This document shows, one piece after another, positions 55,673-63,173 of a stretch of DNA of 64,000 bases. Made by a program: the position numbers and the translations under genes. Position 1 is the first letter of the stretch; each line of letters starts with the position of its first letter. The notes under the pieces were generated by a model that saw only the letters and a list, made by a program, of their open reading frames with translations, made no database searches and had not been told where the DNA came from. Where the stretch lies: positions 583,705 to 647,704 of the forward strand of contig NZ_JAPFQN010000006.1 of assembly GCF_026241165.1 (NCBI RefSeq), read 5' to 3'. This stretch comes from Mangrovivirga halotolerans (GTDB lineage: Bacteria > Bacteroidota > Bacteroidia > Cytophagales > Cyclobacteriaceae).

Positions 55673-55744
55673 TTACTAATTAAGCAAACCTATATTTCTC
55701 AAAATTGGTAGTTAGCTAAATGGAAAAGAGCAAGAGGAGATTAA

Positions 55745-56131
55745 ATGCAAAAGAATTTAAAAATCAAACTGATTGTTTTTGGAGAATGGTTATTAATAGC
55801 TTTTTTAAGTTGGATTACTTTTATTAGTTATTCATCATTATTAGATTTTTTTCCCTGGGGTGATTCTGAAAGATCCGGCCTTCATTTATTGATTGTAAGG
55901 AATATAGTTGGGCCATTCTTTATTATTGATTTTATATTCAGGATTATCTTTCACAAGAGTTTTTTTAAAAGGATTTTAAAGAAGAAAATTATAGTATCAG
56001 TTTTAATTATTGTCCTCATTTACATTCCGATGATTACCATTTCTAATAGTATATTGATCGGCGCTTTATCTTCTTTTATAATCATACTAATATGCTTTTA
56101 TGATTTTTATCTTAACCTTGTCAAATTATAA
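55745..56131 (+). CDS. Array four-span membrane protein
   Basis: A 128-aa, strongly hydrophobic protein with about four membrane spans (about 12-38, 50-72, 78-98 and 100-122). No family is recognised. The spacing to the previous gene is 72 bp without a module copy, so the two may form one cassette. Confidence 0.55.
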   Translation: MQKNLKIKLIVFGEWLLIAFLSWITFISYSSLLDFFPWGDSERSGLHLLIVRNIVGPFFIIDFIFRIIFHKSFFKRILKKKIIVSVLIIVLIYIPMITISNSILIGALSSFIIILICFYDFYLNLVKL

Positions 56132-56235
56132 GATCTTCGAAACCCCGTTTAACTTAAATGATAGGACTTAATTGCATTACGACCTTAAATTTTTCAATTA
56201 CAGGATATCAACAGATAATTTAGAAACAATAAACA

Positions 56236-56730
56236 ATGAAGTCTTTCAAATCATTTCACGAGCAAATTTTAATTTATCTTCGCTTCGCATTTATTTTCAC
56301 TATTCTGCCTGTTGTGGTTATCATTAGTTTATCAGGTTGTGAGACAGATAAAAACTTATATATCTACTTGTCAAATGAAAGTTATGATCAAAAAGAGATT
56401 CCAATCAAAGTATTTATAGATGATAGTCTGTATATAGAAGAAACAAGTCATTTTTCCATAGTTTCGAACAGTTTTGACTCATATGTATTTAAACTAGATA
56501 ATGGTGATCATGAAATTAAGGTTGTAACAGACGATCTAATGGAAATTAAAACAATAGACTTTCCTAAGGAAAAATATGTGACCATATTATATCGATATAA
56601 ATTATTAGGTCAGGAGGGAAGAGAGTTTTATAAAAACTTATATGGTAAAGATCACGGTTATGATACCGTTTTAAAGCCAAAACAAATACTAATTGGAATT
56701 GAAGAAAGTCAGGATTATATAATGTATTAA
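56236..56730 (+). CDS. Array lipoprotein, paralogue of 57380-57784
   Basis: A 164-aa protein with a long N-terminal region and lipobox ISLSGC (about residue 35). The mature domain (LYIYLSNESYDQKEIPIKVFIDD) lines up with the protein of 57380-57784 along its length: NxSY start, hydrophobic strand, a short Ser-rich turn, then GDHEIKV against GEHNIEL and a YRYKL end. This suggests a local duplication. The upstream gap 56132-56235 resembles a degenerate module (GTTTAAC, GGATATCAAC). Confidence 0.6.
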   Translation: MKSFKSFHEQILIYLRFAFIFTILPVVVIISLSGCETDKNLYIYLSNESYDQKEIPIKVFIDDSLYIEETSHFSIVSNSFDSYVFKLDNGDHEIKVVTDDLMEIKTIDFPKEKYVTILYRYKLLGQEGREFYKNLYGKDHGYDTVLKPKQILIGIEESQDYIMY

Positions 56731-56784
56731 AAACCAATATTGGGTAAACGTATATCTTGTTATGGTGGATTATTCATTAATATT

Positions 56785-57375
56785 ATGAAAAGTATAAACC
56801 TAATTAAATCGCAGGCATTAAATTTTATTTTAATATCAATAATATTAAACTCGATTTTACTTTATCTAACAATAGTTTTAGAAAGTAAAATATTTGAAGG
56901 CACTTACATATTTACATATATTTCTTATTCATTTCTAATTAGTTTAATTTTTATTAGAAAATTAGATTTATCTCATTTATCTAAATTCATTAAATCATTT
57001 TTTATTACAATAGTTTTAATTCTAACACTACTAATGTCATATGTTTTTGTAACTGTAGTTTTCCATGGAATTATGAGCTACTTTTCATTGAGAGACACAA
57101 TAATAAGTGAGTACTTTTTCTATGGGATAATATTTACATTGTATCTAATAGAAATAATTATATACTATAAAATTTTAAATGTAAACGCCACAGTAAAGGT
57201 TTGGTCATTAGTTTTTATTACTATTTTAATTCAATGTTTTTTTATAAAATATAATTTTGATTGGTTTGTACAATTTGCTTTTTATACATGGGTATTAGTA
57301 AGCGGTTTAATACGTTTTTTTCTGCAGCCAGGTAATTTTAAAGTGCAAATGGAGAGAAGCCCGAAAAACAATTAA
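56785..57375 (+). CDS. Array multi-span membrane protein
   Basis: A 196-aa protein with about six hydrophobic segments (about 11-31, 40-58, 68-94, 104-130, 135-155 and 160-180) and a basic tail. I start at the ATG at 56785; the upstream TTG-initiated extension is not supported. It lies between the two paralogous lipoprotein genes, 4 bp before the second. No family is recognised. Confidence 0.55.
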   Translation: MKSINLIKSQALNFILISIILNSILLYLTIVLESKIFEGTYIFTYISYSFLISLIFIRKLDLSHLSKFIKSFFITIVLILTLLMSYVFVTVVFHGIMSYFSLRDTIISEYFFYGIIFTLYLIEIIIYYKILNVNATVKVWSLVFITILIQCFFIKYNFDWFVQFAFYTWVLVSGLIRFFLQPGNFKVQMERSPKNN

Positions 57376-57379
57376 GTAA

Positions 57380-57784
57380 ATGAAACATGGTCTCTTTATA
57401 ATTTTGCTATTAGCTTTTGCGCAATGTCAGACTGATTCAGAATTTACTCTAACAATTAAAAATTCCAGTTATAGTGTTGATAGCTTAAAGGTTATCGTAA
57501 AAATAGATAATAAGGTTGTTTTGAGGACAATTGTTGATAATGATAGTATTGATCATTCCCATAATAGTTATAATTTTCCTCTCACAAAAGGGGAACATAA
57601 TATAGAATTATATTTTCCTAATGCAGTGGGGAAAAACCATATCATTAGGGATATCAATTATCCAATGGACAAGCAATTAAATGTTATTTATTATTATTAT
57701 CGTATTTATAATGAGGAAAAACAATCATATAGGGAGTATGATTCACCCAGGTTTCAAGTGTTTTTTGGTGAAATTCAATATTAA
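57380..57784 (+). CDS. Array lipoprotein, paralogue of 56236-56730
   Basis: A 134-aa lipoprotein with lipobox AFAQC (Cys 16) and a single beta-rich domain (FTLTIKNSSYSVDSLKVIVKIDN) that is paralogous to the one at 56236-56730. The domain recalls small Ig-like or beta-sandwich binding modules, but no catalytic residues are evident. A diverged module follows. Confidence 0.6.
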   Translation: MKHGLFIILLLAFAQCQTDSEFTLTIKNSSYSVDSLKVIVKIDNKVVLRTIVDNDSIDHSHNSYNFPLTKGEHNIELYFPNAVGKNHIIRDINYPMDKQLNVIYYYYRIYNEEKQSYREYDSPRFQVFFGEIQY

Positions 57785-57789
57785 TCCAC

Positions 57790-57840
57790 TCTGAACTAAG
57801 AATTAGTGTGTGTAAACGTGGTAAGTCAAACAATGGTCTT
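57790..57840 (+). repeat. Array module, left part only (copy D)
   Basis: About 50 bp related to the left end of copy F: TCTGAACTAAGAATT and GTGTGTAAAC, then GGTAAGTCAA. The remaining 220 bp of this gap (to 58059) do not match the other modules clearly and hold no supported gene. Confidence 0.5.
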
Positions 57841-58059
57841 CACAGATAAGCTCAGCTTCGGCGTGCCTTTATCTTCAGAACATGCGACAGAGGGGTAACT
57901 GCCTAGAGAACCTTGAGGCTTAAGATAAAAGCAAATCTTCAATTTTCAAGAAGAGCCCGATTGTAAACTACCTTAAGAAGACGCAAGAAACTAGGGGAGC
58001 TATATAACGACAACTAACATACTGAAATGCAAAATCAAAAAAGTAAAACCTATTAGGTT

Positions 58060-58437
58060 ATGAAGACTAAATTCAATAATAAAACCAACAGGGTAGTTTT
58101 AATTTTTGTCATTGTAATCATAAGTTCCTGCGATGCCTACAATGGGTATTATATACAAAACAATTCTAACAATGATTATTACTTAACTGTAGACTCTAAC
58201 AGCGATATTATTCTTGAGTTGAATAAAAATATAACTACTAGAGATAATCAATTTTTTATATTGAAACCAAAAAGTAAAATCACTTTATTTAATGGAGTAA
58301 ATGACCTAAATAAAAGCGAAATACCTTTTAATAATATTATTGTTTTGAATTCGTATGGTGATACTACAAAAAATCTTTCCTCAAAAGATGAGGTATACAA
58401 TTATTTTCGTCAGGAAAACATTTTAGTAATTAAATAG
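58060..58437 (+). CDS. Array lipoprotein, unknown family
   Basis: A 125-aa protein with a signal and lipobox IISSC (about residue 23). The short mature domain contains NNSNNDYYLTVDSNSD and a Gly-Asp turn before TTKNLSSKDEVYNYF. The family is unknown. The RAYT-derived element (58441-58597) begins four bases after its stop codon. Confidence 0.6.
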   Translation: MKTKFNNKTNRVVLIFVIVIISSCDAYNGYYIQNNSNNDYYLTVDSNSDIILELNKNITTRDNQFFILKPKSKITLFNGVNDLNKSEIPFNNIIVLNSYGDTTKNLSSKDEVYNYFRQENILVIK

Positions 58438-58440
58438 CTC

Positions 58441-58597
58441 CCACTGTCGTGCGTTGCTTTTCCAGCATAACTTGTGCCGTAAACTCAGTACCTTAATTCC
58501 ATTATTTATTTTGATATAATCTCTATCTGATTTATTTTTCCAGCATCAACTATTGAGCTGTTATTATATTCACGCGCATTGCTTCGCTCCGCACACC
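58441..58597 (+). mobile_element. Deletion derivative of the RAYT element (MITE-like)
   Basis: The left 114 bp match 63174-63289, and the right 43 bp match 63844-63884, both at high identity. The transposase gene (63304-63858) is almost wholly missing between them, joined at CAACTATTG / GAGCTGTTATT. It is therefore a non-autonomous copy of the REP-associated element, kept in the same orientation. It sits in the gap 58438-58687 together with an unassigned 90 bp. Confidence 0.88.
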
Positions 58598-58687
58598 AGA
58601 GAGAGAATGCAACTGAGAAAAATTTATGAGTAAATAAATAGCTAGGTACATTTAAATTTTACTTTCTGTTAAATCCATTTTCATATT

Positions 58688-59137
58688 ATGTTAATGAAAA
58701 TTAAAGGTAATATTACTTTTATTGTGGTTGTATTAGTAATAGGTTTTTTTGTTTATAATCTTATTCCAGAAATATCAGAGGATAATTTTGAAAATCGCAG
58801 ATTGATATCGAAAGTAAATAAGGAAAAATTCATTTCATCTTCTTTTGATGGTATTGTTATCTCGAAAAATAGCATTCCAAATAGCAGAGGATTACACGAG
58901 TATATTTTGAAAAGAGGAAATGACACTCTAATATTCAGAGATAATTATAATTTCAATCTTGTTTTAGCTTATAGGTTGATAAATTCTGGAGATTCAATAA
59001 AAAAGGAATGTGGAGGTGTTTCAGTACACATTTTTAAAAATGCTAAAACAGATACAATATATGTAATCAAGGATGATTCCCTTGCACTAAGTTTTTATAA
59101 TAAAAAGAGTTACCAGCACTTTGAAGAGGAAGGTTAA
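58688..59137 (+). CDS. Array membrane-anchored hypothetical protein
   Basis: A 149-aa protein with an N-terminal membrane span (about 8-27) and an extracytoplasmic domain with YILKRGNDTLIFRDNY and SVHIFKN. The start may be the second Met (codon 3). It resembles the DUF3592-like and 54764 proteins in layout (anchor plus small beta domain) but not clearly in sequence. Unknown function. Confidence 0.55.
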   Translation: MLMKIKGNITFIVVVLVIGFFVYNLIPEISEDNFENRRLISKVNKEKFISSSFDGIVISKNSIPNSRGLHEYILKRGNDTLIFRDNYNFNLVLAYRLINSGDSIKKECGGVSVHIFKNAKTDTIYVIKDDSLALSFYNKKSYQHFEEEG

Positions 59138-59367
59138 AATATTTATTATTTTCAATTGAGGTTATAATTAAATATGAGTATTGATTTAGAAAAACAGTCA
59201 TTAAATTTTCAGTATTTTTCGGAAGACACTTTTGATTTTATCTTAATAAGATATTAGTTTCTCAGCTTGCGCATATAGGGTGGGTATATTTCTAAATGAA
59301 ATATTGAGATAAATTAATGTCAGGTACAATAAAGGAGAAGTACTAATTGCAAGTATAGAAAATAATA

Positions 59368-59670
59368 ATGGATAAGGAAACTATATTAATAATACTAATG
59401 TCACTGGCCATTACGTCTTTACACCTTAAATCTTATTTTTATTTCAAATATTTTATCTTGAGGGATGACAACCAAGATTTTATTGAGTTTATATTAAATC
59501 CTTCTAATAAAATTATAAAGTGTTTCTTTCCATTTCCAGTCTTTAGAAAAAATGATTCAACAAATTTCCGTCAGTATGTTCATTACGCTAACTTTTTTTT
59601 AATTGGCTTTTATTTTTTTATAACCTTGTTTTTTTTGATCATGACAAATAAAGTTGTTTTAACTGCTTAG
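59368..59670 (+). CDS. Array two-span membrane protein
   Basis: A 100-aa protein with two membrane spans (about 5-30 and 72-95) joined by a basic, aromatic-rich loop. The family is unknown. It has an ATG start with purine-rich sequence upstream, weak as an RBS. The gap before it (59138-59367) holds only a 27-codon frame and no clear module. Confidence 0.5.
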   Translation: MDKETILIILMSLAITSLHLKSYFYFKYFILRDDNQDFIEFILNPSNKIIKCFFPFPVFRKNDSTNFRQYVHYANFFLIGFYFFITLFFLIMTNKVVLTA

Positions 59671-59716
59671 CAGGGGCTATTTATTTGCAATTGTCTGCTT
59701 TTAGGATTTTTATTCC

Positions 59717-59778
59717 CTGAATTTAAAATGCTGGTACTTGCCTGTCTGACCTTCAATAGAATCGTCAGTAATTTTGGG
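59717..59778 (+). repeat. Array module fragment
   Basis: About 60 bp related to the left end of copy A: CTGAATTTAAAATGCTG and later CGTCAGTAATTTTGGG, against A's CTGAATTGAAAATGCTG and CGTCAGTACTAAGATGGG. Confidence 0.5.
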
Positions 59779-59855
59779 TTTAAAGGATGGAGCGAGGGTA
59801 AAATATTTGAGCTTATGTGCTATTGAATGCAATAAAATTAACCAGAACAGGATTT

Positions 59856-60347
59856 ATGAGAGTCAGCATAAGAATTATTCTACTTTTACTTTTGTCAATA
59901 GGTTGCTATGATCACAAAGAGGTAACAATTACAAAAGATTTTGTAATTAATCCAAATTGGACTCAAATGGATAACTCTTTTGAAATTTATAAGATGAAGC
60001 CAAAAGATAGTAGTAAAACGATCAACCCAAAAAACTATTCTAGTATAGAACTCTACCACGCATTGACTACGGATACAAGTTATTCATATGTTGCTAATGT
60101 TAAATACAATGGAGTAGATTATGCCCATCGCAAAGTATACTTTAACAGAGACAATGGGTTTGTTTGGACAAGGCCTTCTAATATAGATCCAAGTTTAAAC
60201 TCAACATTTGAAACAATAGGGGAATTTGAAAGGGAAACATGGTATTTATTGGCAGGACTATCACAATATGGAACTCTTTATTATTTGTATATTGATGCTT
60301 CCGATAGCCTTCACGTGCATAAGGTAAGTGGTATGACTAATTATTAA
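59856..60347 (+). CDS. Array lipoprotein, unknown family
   Basis: A 163-aa lipoprotein with signal MRVSIRIILLLLLSIGC (lipid Cys 17). The mature domain contains YSSIELYHALTTDTSYS, YAHRKVYFNRDNGFVW and YYLYIDASDSLHVH. No family is recognised. The start at 59856 is chosen because it puts the signal peptide at the N-terminus. Module E follows 18 bp after the stop. Confidence 0.6.
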   Translation: MRVSIRIILLLLLSIGCYDHKEVTITKDFVINPNWTQMDNSFEIYKMKPKDSSKTINPKNYSSIELYHALTTDTSYSYVANVKYNGVDYAHRKVYFNRDNGFVWTRPSNIDPSLNSTFETIGEFERETWYLLAGLSQYGTLYYLYIDASDSLHVHKVSGMTNY

Positions 60348-60365
60348 AAATCTTGTCCTGAAATA

Positions 60366-60580
60366 GGTTTACACCCATGCTGTTTGGAGTGTTCCGCAGG
60401 ACAACTTCAAACTTTTAATGAAAAGCAGGGATTGTATCCCGGGCATAGGGGAAAGTGTCTGAATCAGGATTAGATTGATTCAAGGATTAACAAGATTATT
60501 AAAACATAAACCGTAAGCCTTCAGGTTATTTCTGGAGGCATTTTTTGTGTTATCTTCGTCACGCGTTTAGTTTCCAACTT
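60366..60580 (+). repeat. Array module, copy E (with inverted left end)
   Basis: Left part 60379-60424 is a near-perfect reverse complement of the right end of copy F (61800-61845), a 46-bp inverted repeat. The middle (hairpin GCCTTCAG / CTGGAGGC at 60517-60539 with TTTTTT) reads in the usual direction. With copy F it flanks three genes. Confidence 0.8.
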
Positions 60581-60612
60581 AGAACATCAGGTAGGTTTTC
60601 AAAATGACATAA

Positions 60613-60831
60613 ATGAAGCAGACAATCAATAAACTAATTAAATCGTATAAAGAAGATCGTTCGATATTAATTTCTATAGTATACAATTTGATTTTTGTTT
60701 CCTCATTAATTATAGGGAATAAGTATCAATTACTTGTAGTAACCCTGTTTCCCACAGTTCTTTTCTATGGTTACATTTATTATAATATAGCTAGACGGAA
60801 TAAAAAACCTTTCCCGAGGGTGGTATTATAA
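60613..60831 (+). CDS. Array two-span membrane protein
   Basis: A 72-aa protein with two membrane spans (about 18-36 and 42-60) and a basic tail. Its stop (TAA) lies 3 bp before the GTG of the next gene, so the two are likely co-translated. No family is recognised. Confidence 0.5.
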   Translation: MKQTINKLIKSYKEDRSILISIVYNLIFVSSLIIGNKYQLLVVTLFPTVLFYGYIYYNIARRNKKPFPRVVL

Positions 60832-60834
60832 ATT

Positions 60835-61068
60835 GTGTTATGCCTGTTTACATTTATTTATACATTAATTGATTTAAAATTATTATCAGCAGGATTACTT
60901 TTTTTATTCAATCTTATAGCCATAATTAAAATCACTTTACTTTTAGAGAAGGAGGTAAAGTCATTATCAGATATTGAGTTTAGCAGAAAAGAAATAGTAT
61001 TGATGATAATAATGTCTCCTATTGGTATTTGGTATATATCAAATATATTTTGTAGTTCTAAGAAATAA
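60835..61068 (+). CDS. Array membrane protein, GTG start
   Basis: A 77-aa protein with two to three hydrophobic segments (about 2-13, 17-35 and 52-70), starting at GTG. With the 72-aa gene before it, it could be two halves of one membrane protein split by a stop, or two genes. The frames differ by one base, which allows either reading. No family is recognised. Confidence 0.45.
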   Translation: MLCLFTFIYTLIDLKLLSAGLLFLFNLIAIIKITLLLEKEVKSLSDIEFSRKEIVLMIIMSPIGIWYISNIFCSSKK

Positions 61069-61072
61069 TGAA

Positions 61073-61513
61073 ATGAAATATAAAGTTTTAATATTAGTAT
61101 TGTTTATTACTATAATTCAGCTATCCTGTAATAGGCAAGATAAGCCTCATAATGAAATATTGTTAAATAATTTTAAAAATGAGAAAGAGAACTTCGATCA
61201 GTTAGTTAAAACTTTGAATCAAGACACGTCAATTAGTAAATATCATTCAAATATTTTGCTCCCAAAGGAAGTAAAAGAGGCAATTCATAAAATTGGTGTA
61301 AGAGAGTTAAATTATGTCAGCCGTCATGAAAAATGTAAAAATGAAATCGGATATGAAATTGTATTTGACAATTACGATTGGTATTTATATTATAATCAAT
61401 GTAATTTAATTGAACTAAATTATGGAGATACTTTAATCCAAGATGGTGTAAGGTATTGGGGGATCAACTCTAATTGGTTTCTAGTTAATTTGCCACGGAA
61501 GTCTAAAGATTGA
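61073..61513 (+). CDS. Array lipoprotein, unknown family
   Basis: A 146-aa lipoprotein with signal MKYKVLILVLFITIIQLSC (lipid Cys 19). The mature part begins with a helical region (NEILLNNFKNEKENFDQL) and ends with a beta-rich domain containing YEIVFDNYDWYLYYNQC, where Cys may pair with the one in HEKC. The start is 61073; the extension from 61022 overlaps the previous gene. The family is unknown. Confidence 0.6.
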   Translation: MKYKVLILVLFITIIQLSCNRQDKPHNEILLNNFKNEKENFDQLVKTLNQDTSISKYHSNILLPKEVKEAIHKIGVRELNYVSRHEKCKNEIGYEIVFDNYDWYLYYNQCNLIELNYGDTLIQDGVRYWGINSNWFLVNLPRKSKD

Positions 61514-61523
61514 AAACCCTTTA

Positions 61524-61850
61524 CTGGTCTAAGAATATGCGTGTGCAAACAGGTAGATCAAGCACTGGTTCAAGTTTGAACTTGGACCAACCTAGTCAGA
61601 ATCAAGATTTTCAAGATTCAAGGATTAACTAGATAAAAGAAAACATAAAACGAAAGCCTTCAGATTATTTCTGGAGGCTTTTTTTGTGTTATCTTCTTAC
61701 GGCAATTAGATTCGCAACGTTCGCCAATGGATAGATATTCAGAGGCAAAGATTAGTTGATGTTATTTTGTTGTAGGATGACCGAGTCACAGGCTCTGCAT
61801 TTCATAAAGAAGTTTGAAGTTGTCCTGCAGAACACTCCAAACAGCGGGGG
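61524..61850 (+). repeat. Array module, copy F (longest)
   Basis: The longest copy, about 327 bp: left segment CTGGTCTAAGAATATGCGTG, hairpin GCCTTCAG / CTGGAGGC at 61656-61678 with a run of eight T just after it (terminator-like), GAGTC-aca-GGCTC (one mismatch), then the imperfect-palindrome end 61800-61850. It lies between the last two array genes. Confidence 0.85.
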
Positions 61851-61851
61851 T

Positions 61852-62035
61852 TATTAGATCTATTTCAGTTCTTTATATTGCTGTTCTTTGTATATTCTTA
61901 TATTATATACTCTCACTAGAAAATTATCATTTAATTGACGATTTACTGTTGTTTACATCGGTACAATTAGGATTTATAATTTTATATGCATTGTTGAAAA
62001 TGCTTTTTTATTGGTTAAAAAAGTTGATTCAATAG
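61852..62035 (+). pseudogene. 5'-truncated membrane protein gene at module boundary
   Basis: The frame runs to 62035 and encodes a product with two membrane spans and a basic tail (ISVLYIAVLCIFLYYIL, then FTSVQLGFIILYALLKMLFYWLKKLIQ). No ATG or GTG in a sensible position precedes the first span. The only TTG (61814) lies inside the module end. The coding sequence appears to be cut off exactly where module F ends (GCGGGGG), so it is probably a gene fragment. A weak ATT start at about 61853 cannot be excluded. Confidence 0.45.
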
Positions 62036-62141
62036 TGATCTGATTATTTGGTTTAATCACAAAATAACCTACTTGCGCAAAACAGGCAGGGTTAAGAAAA
62101 AATTATCTGACATTAAGATTTTTAGGATAAGAGAGCCGTAG

Positions 62142-63050
62142 TTAAAAATACACCGGGTTAAATTTCACTCCATCTACTTTATTAAACTCCAGTGCAGGGA
62201 AAGGGACTTTTATAAGGTTTAAAGCAGTTAGCAAACCACGAACCCATTTTTTGTTAGTTCTGATCCTTGAAAAATCTACATCAAGGGAGATCAAAAATTG
62301 TCTGTGTCTTACAAAATCAGGAAATGGCTCTCCCTGGTAATAAGTCGGGTTATCAAACTCATAGATCATTCCATTCGCACTATACCCAAAAGCAATATTT
62401 AACCAGTCGGGTACTTTTTTGATTCCGGTTAACTTTTTAATGTTGCCGGACAACCAGTAGGTATGACCGTTATAATCCATGAAGAACCTCTGGAGATGAG
62501 TTTCACCCAGAGTAGGATGGTAGTCGGGATAGATACTCGGTGAATAGGAAAATTTCATCAGGACGATCTGTTCGTCAAACAGGGCTTCCTGAGCAGTGAA
62601 AATTGCTGCTCCGGCAGTATTTGCGATCATGTCGTACCATGAAAATCCCCATCCCTCATACATACCATCAAATACTTCGATCGGAGTTTGAAATACCAGT
62701 CCTACCGGTCCACCGTAGATCAGGGCTTTTTTCTTATTTACTCCAGCCATTCTCAAGGCATAATATGCAGAATAGCTATATCGATAAGCTCCAAAGGCAT
62801 GTCCGGCCTTGTCCATTTGCAAGTATCCTTTAGAATCATCATAATAGTGGAAGGGCACCCGTTCATGATCTTTATACCAAATAAACTGAAGGAAAGAAAG
62901 CCCGGCGAGATAGGTACCGGTTTCAACTCCAATAGTTTTGATCAGGCGTTTTTTATTTATTGTGTCGGGATAAGACTCAGATAACTGATGCTGCCCGAAA
63001 CAGGAAATTGAGAAGGTTAAAAAACATATGATCAATAAAAATCTTTTCAT
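62142..63050 (-). CDS. DUF2279 (YfiM-like) envelope protein
   Basis: A 302-aa protein with a signal peptide (MKRFLLIICFLTFSISCFGQ) and a DUF2279 domain that includes DKAGHAFGAY, with an aromatic-rich central region and a ANTAGAAIFTAQEALF block. Family members are predicted periplasmic or outer-membrane lipoprotein-like; the function is unknown. I use the internal ATG at 63050; the 62-residue extension upstream is AT-rich junk overlapping the RAYT left end. It converges on the array. Confidence 0.8.
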   Translation of the reverse strand: MKRFLLIICFLTFSISCFGQHQLSESYPDTINKKRLIKTIGVETGTYLAGLSFLQFIWYKDHERVPFHYYDDSKGYLQMDKAGHAFGAYRYSYSAYYALRMAGVNKKKALIYGGPVGLVFQTPIEVFDGMYEGWGFSWYDMIANTAGAAIFTAQEALFDEQIVLMKFSYSPSIYPDYHPTLGETHLQRFFMDYNGHTYWLSGNIKKLTGIKKVPDWLNIAFGYSANGMIYEFDNPTYYQGEPFPDFVRHRQFLISLDVDFSRIRTNKKWVRGLLTALNLIKVPFPALEFNKVDGVKFNPVYF

Positions 63051-63173
63051 AGTTGACTGATAATTGATAATACTTTGTAATGAAAATTCTAAAGTAAAAC
63101 TATAAAGGATAAATAAAAAATTATGGTTGTTATAATCGGTCTTTATCAGGATGCATTTCTTTTTTTGCATTAC

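Noticed and set aside
59174..59257. 27-codon frame between array genes
   Set aside because: Too short, with no hydrophobic segment and no terminator or start signal to support it.
52732..61850. CRISPR array
   Set aside because: The copies are up to about 320 bp long, diverged, widely separated by protein genes and not spaced by short unique spacers.
52732..62035. Canonical integron cassette array
   Set aside because: The orientation and repeats fit, but the module ends lack the GTTRRRY and RYYYAAC core sites, and no integron integrase or attI is present.
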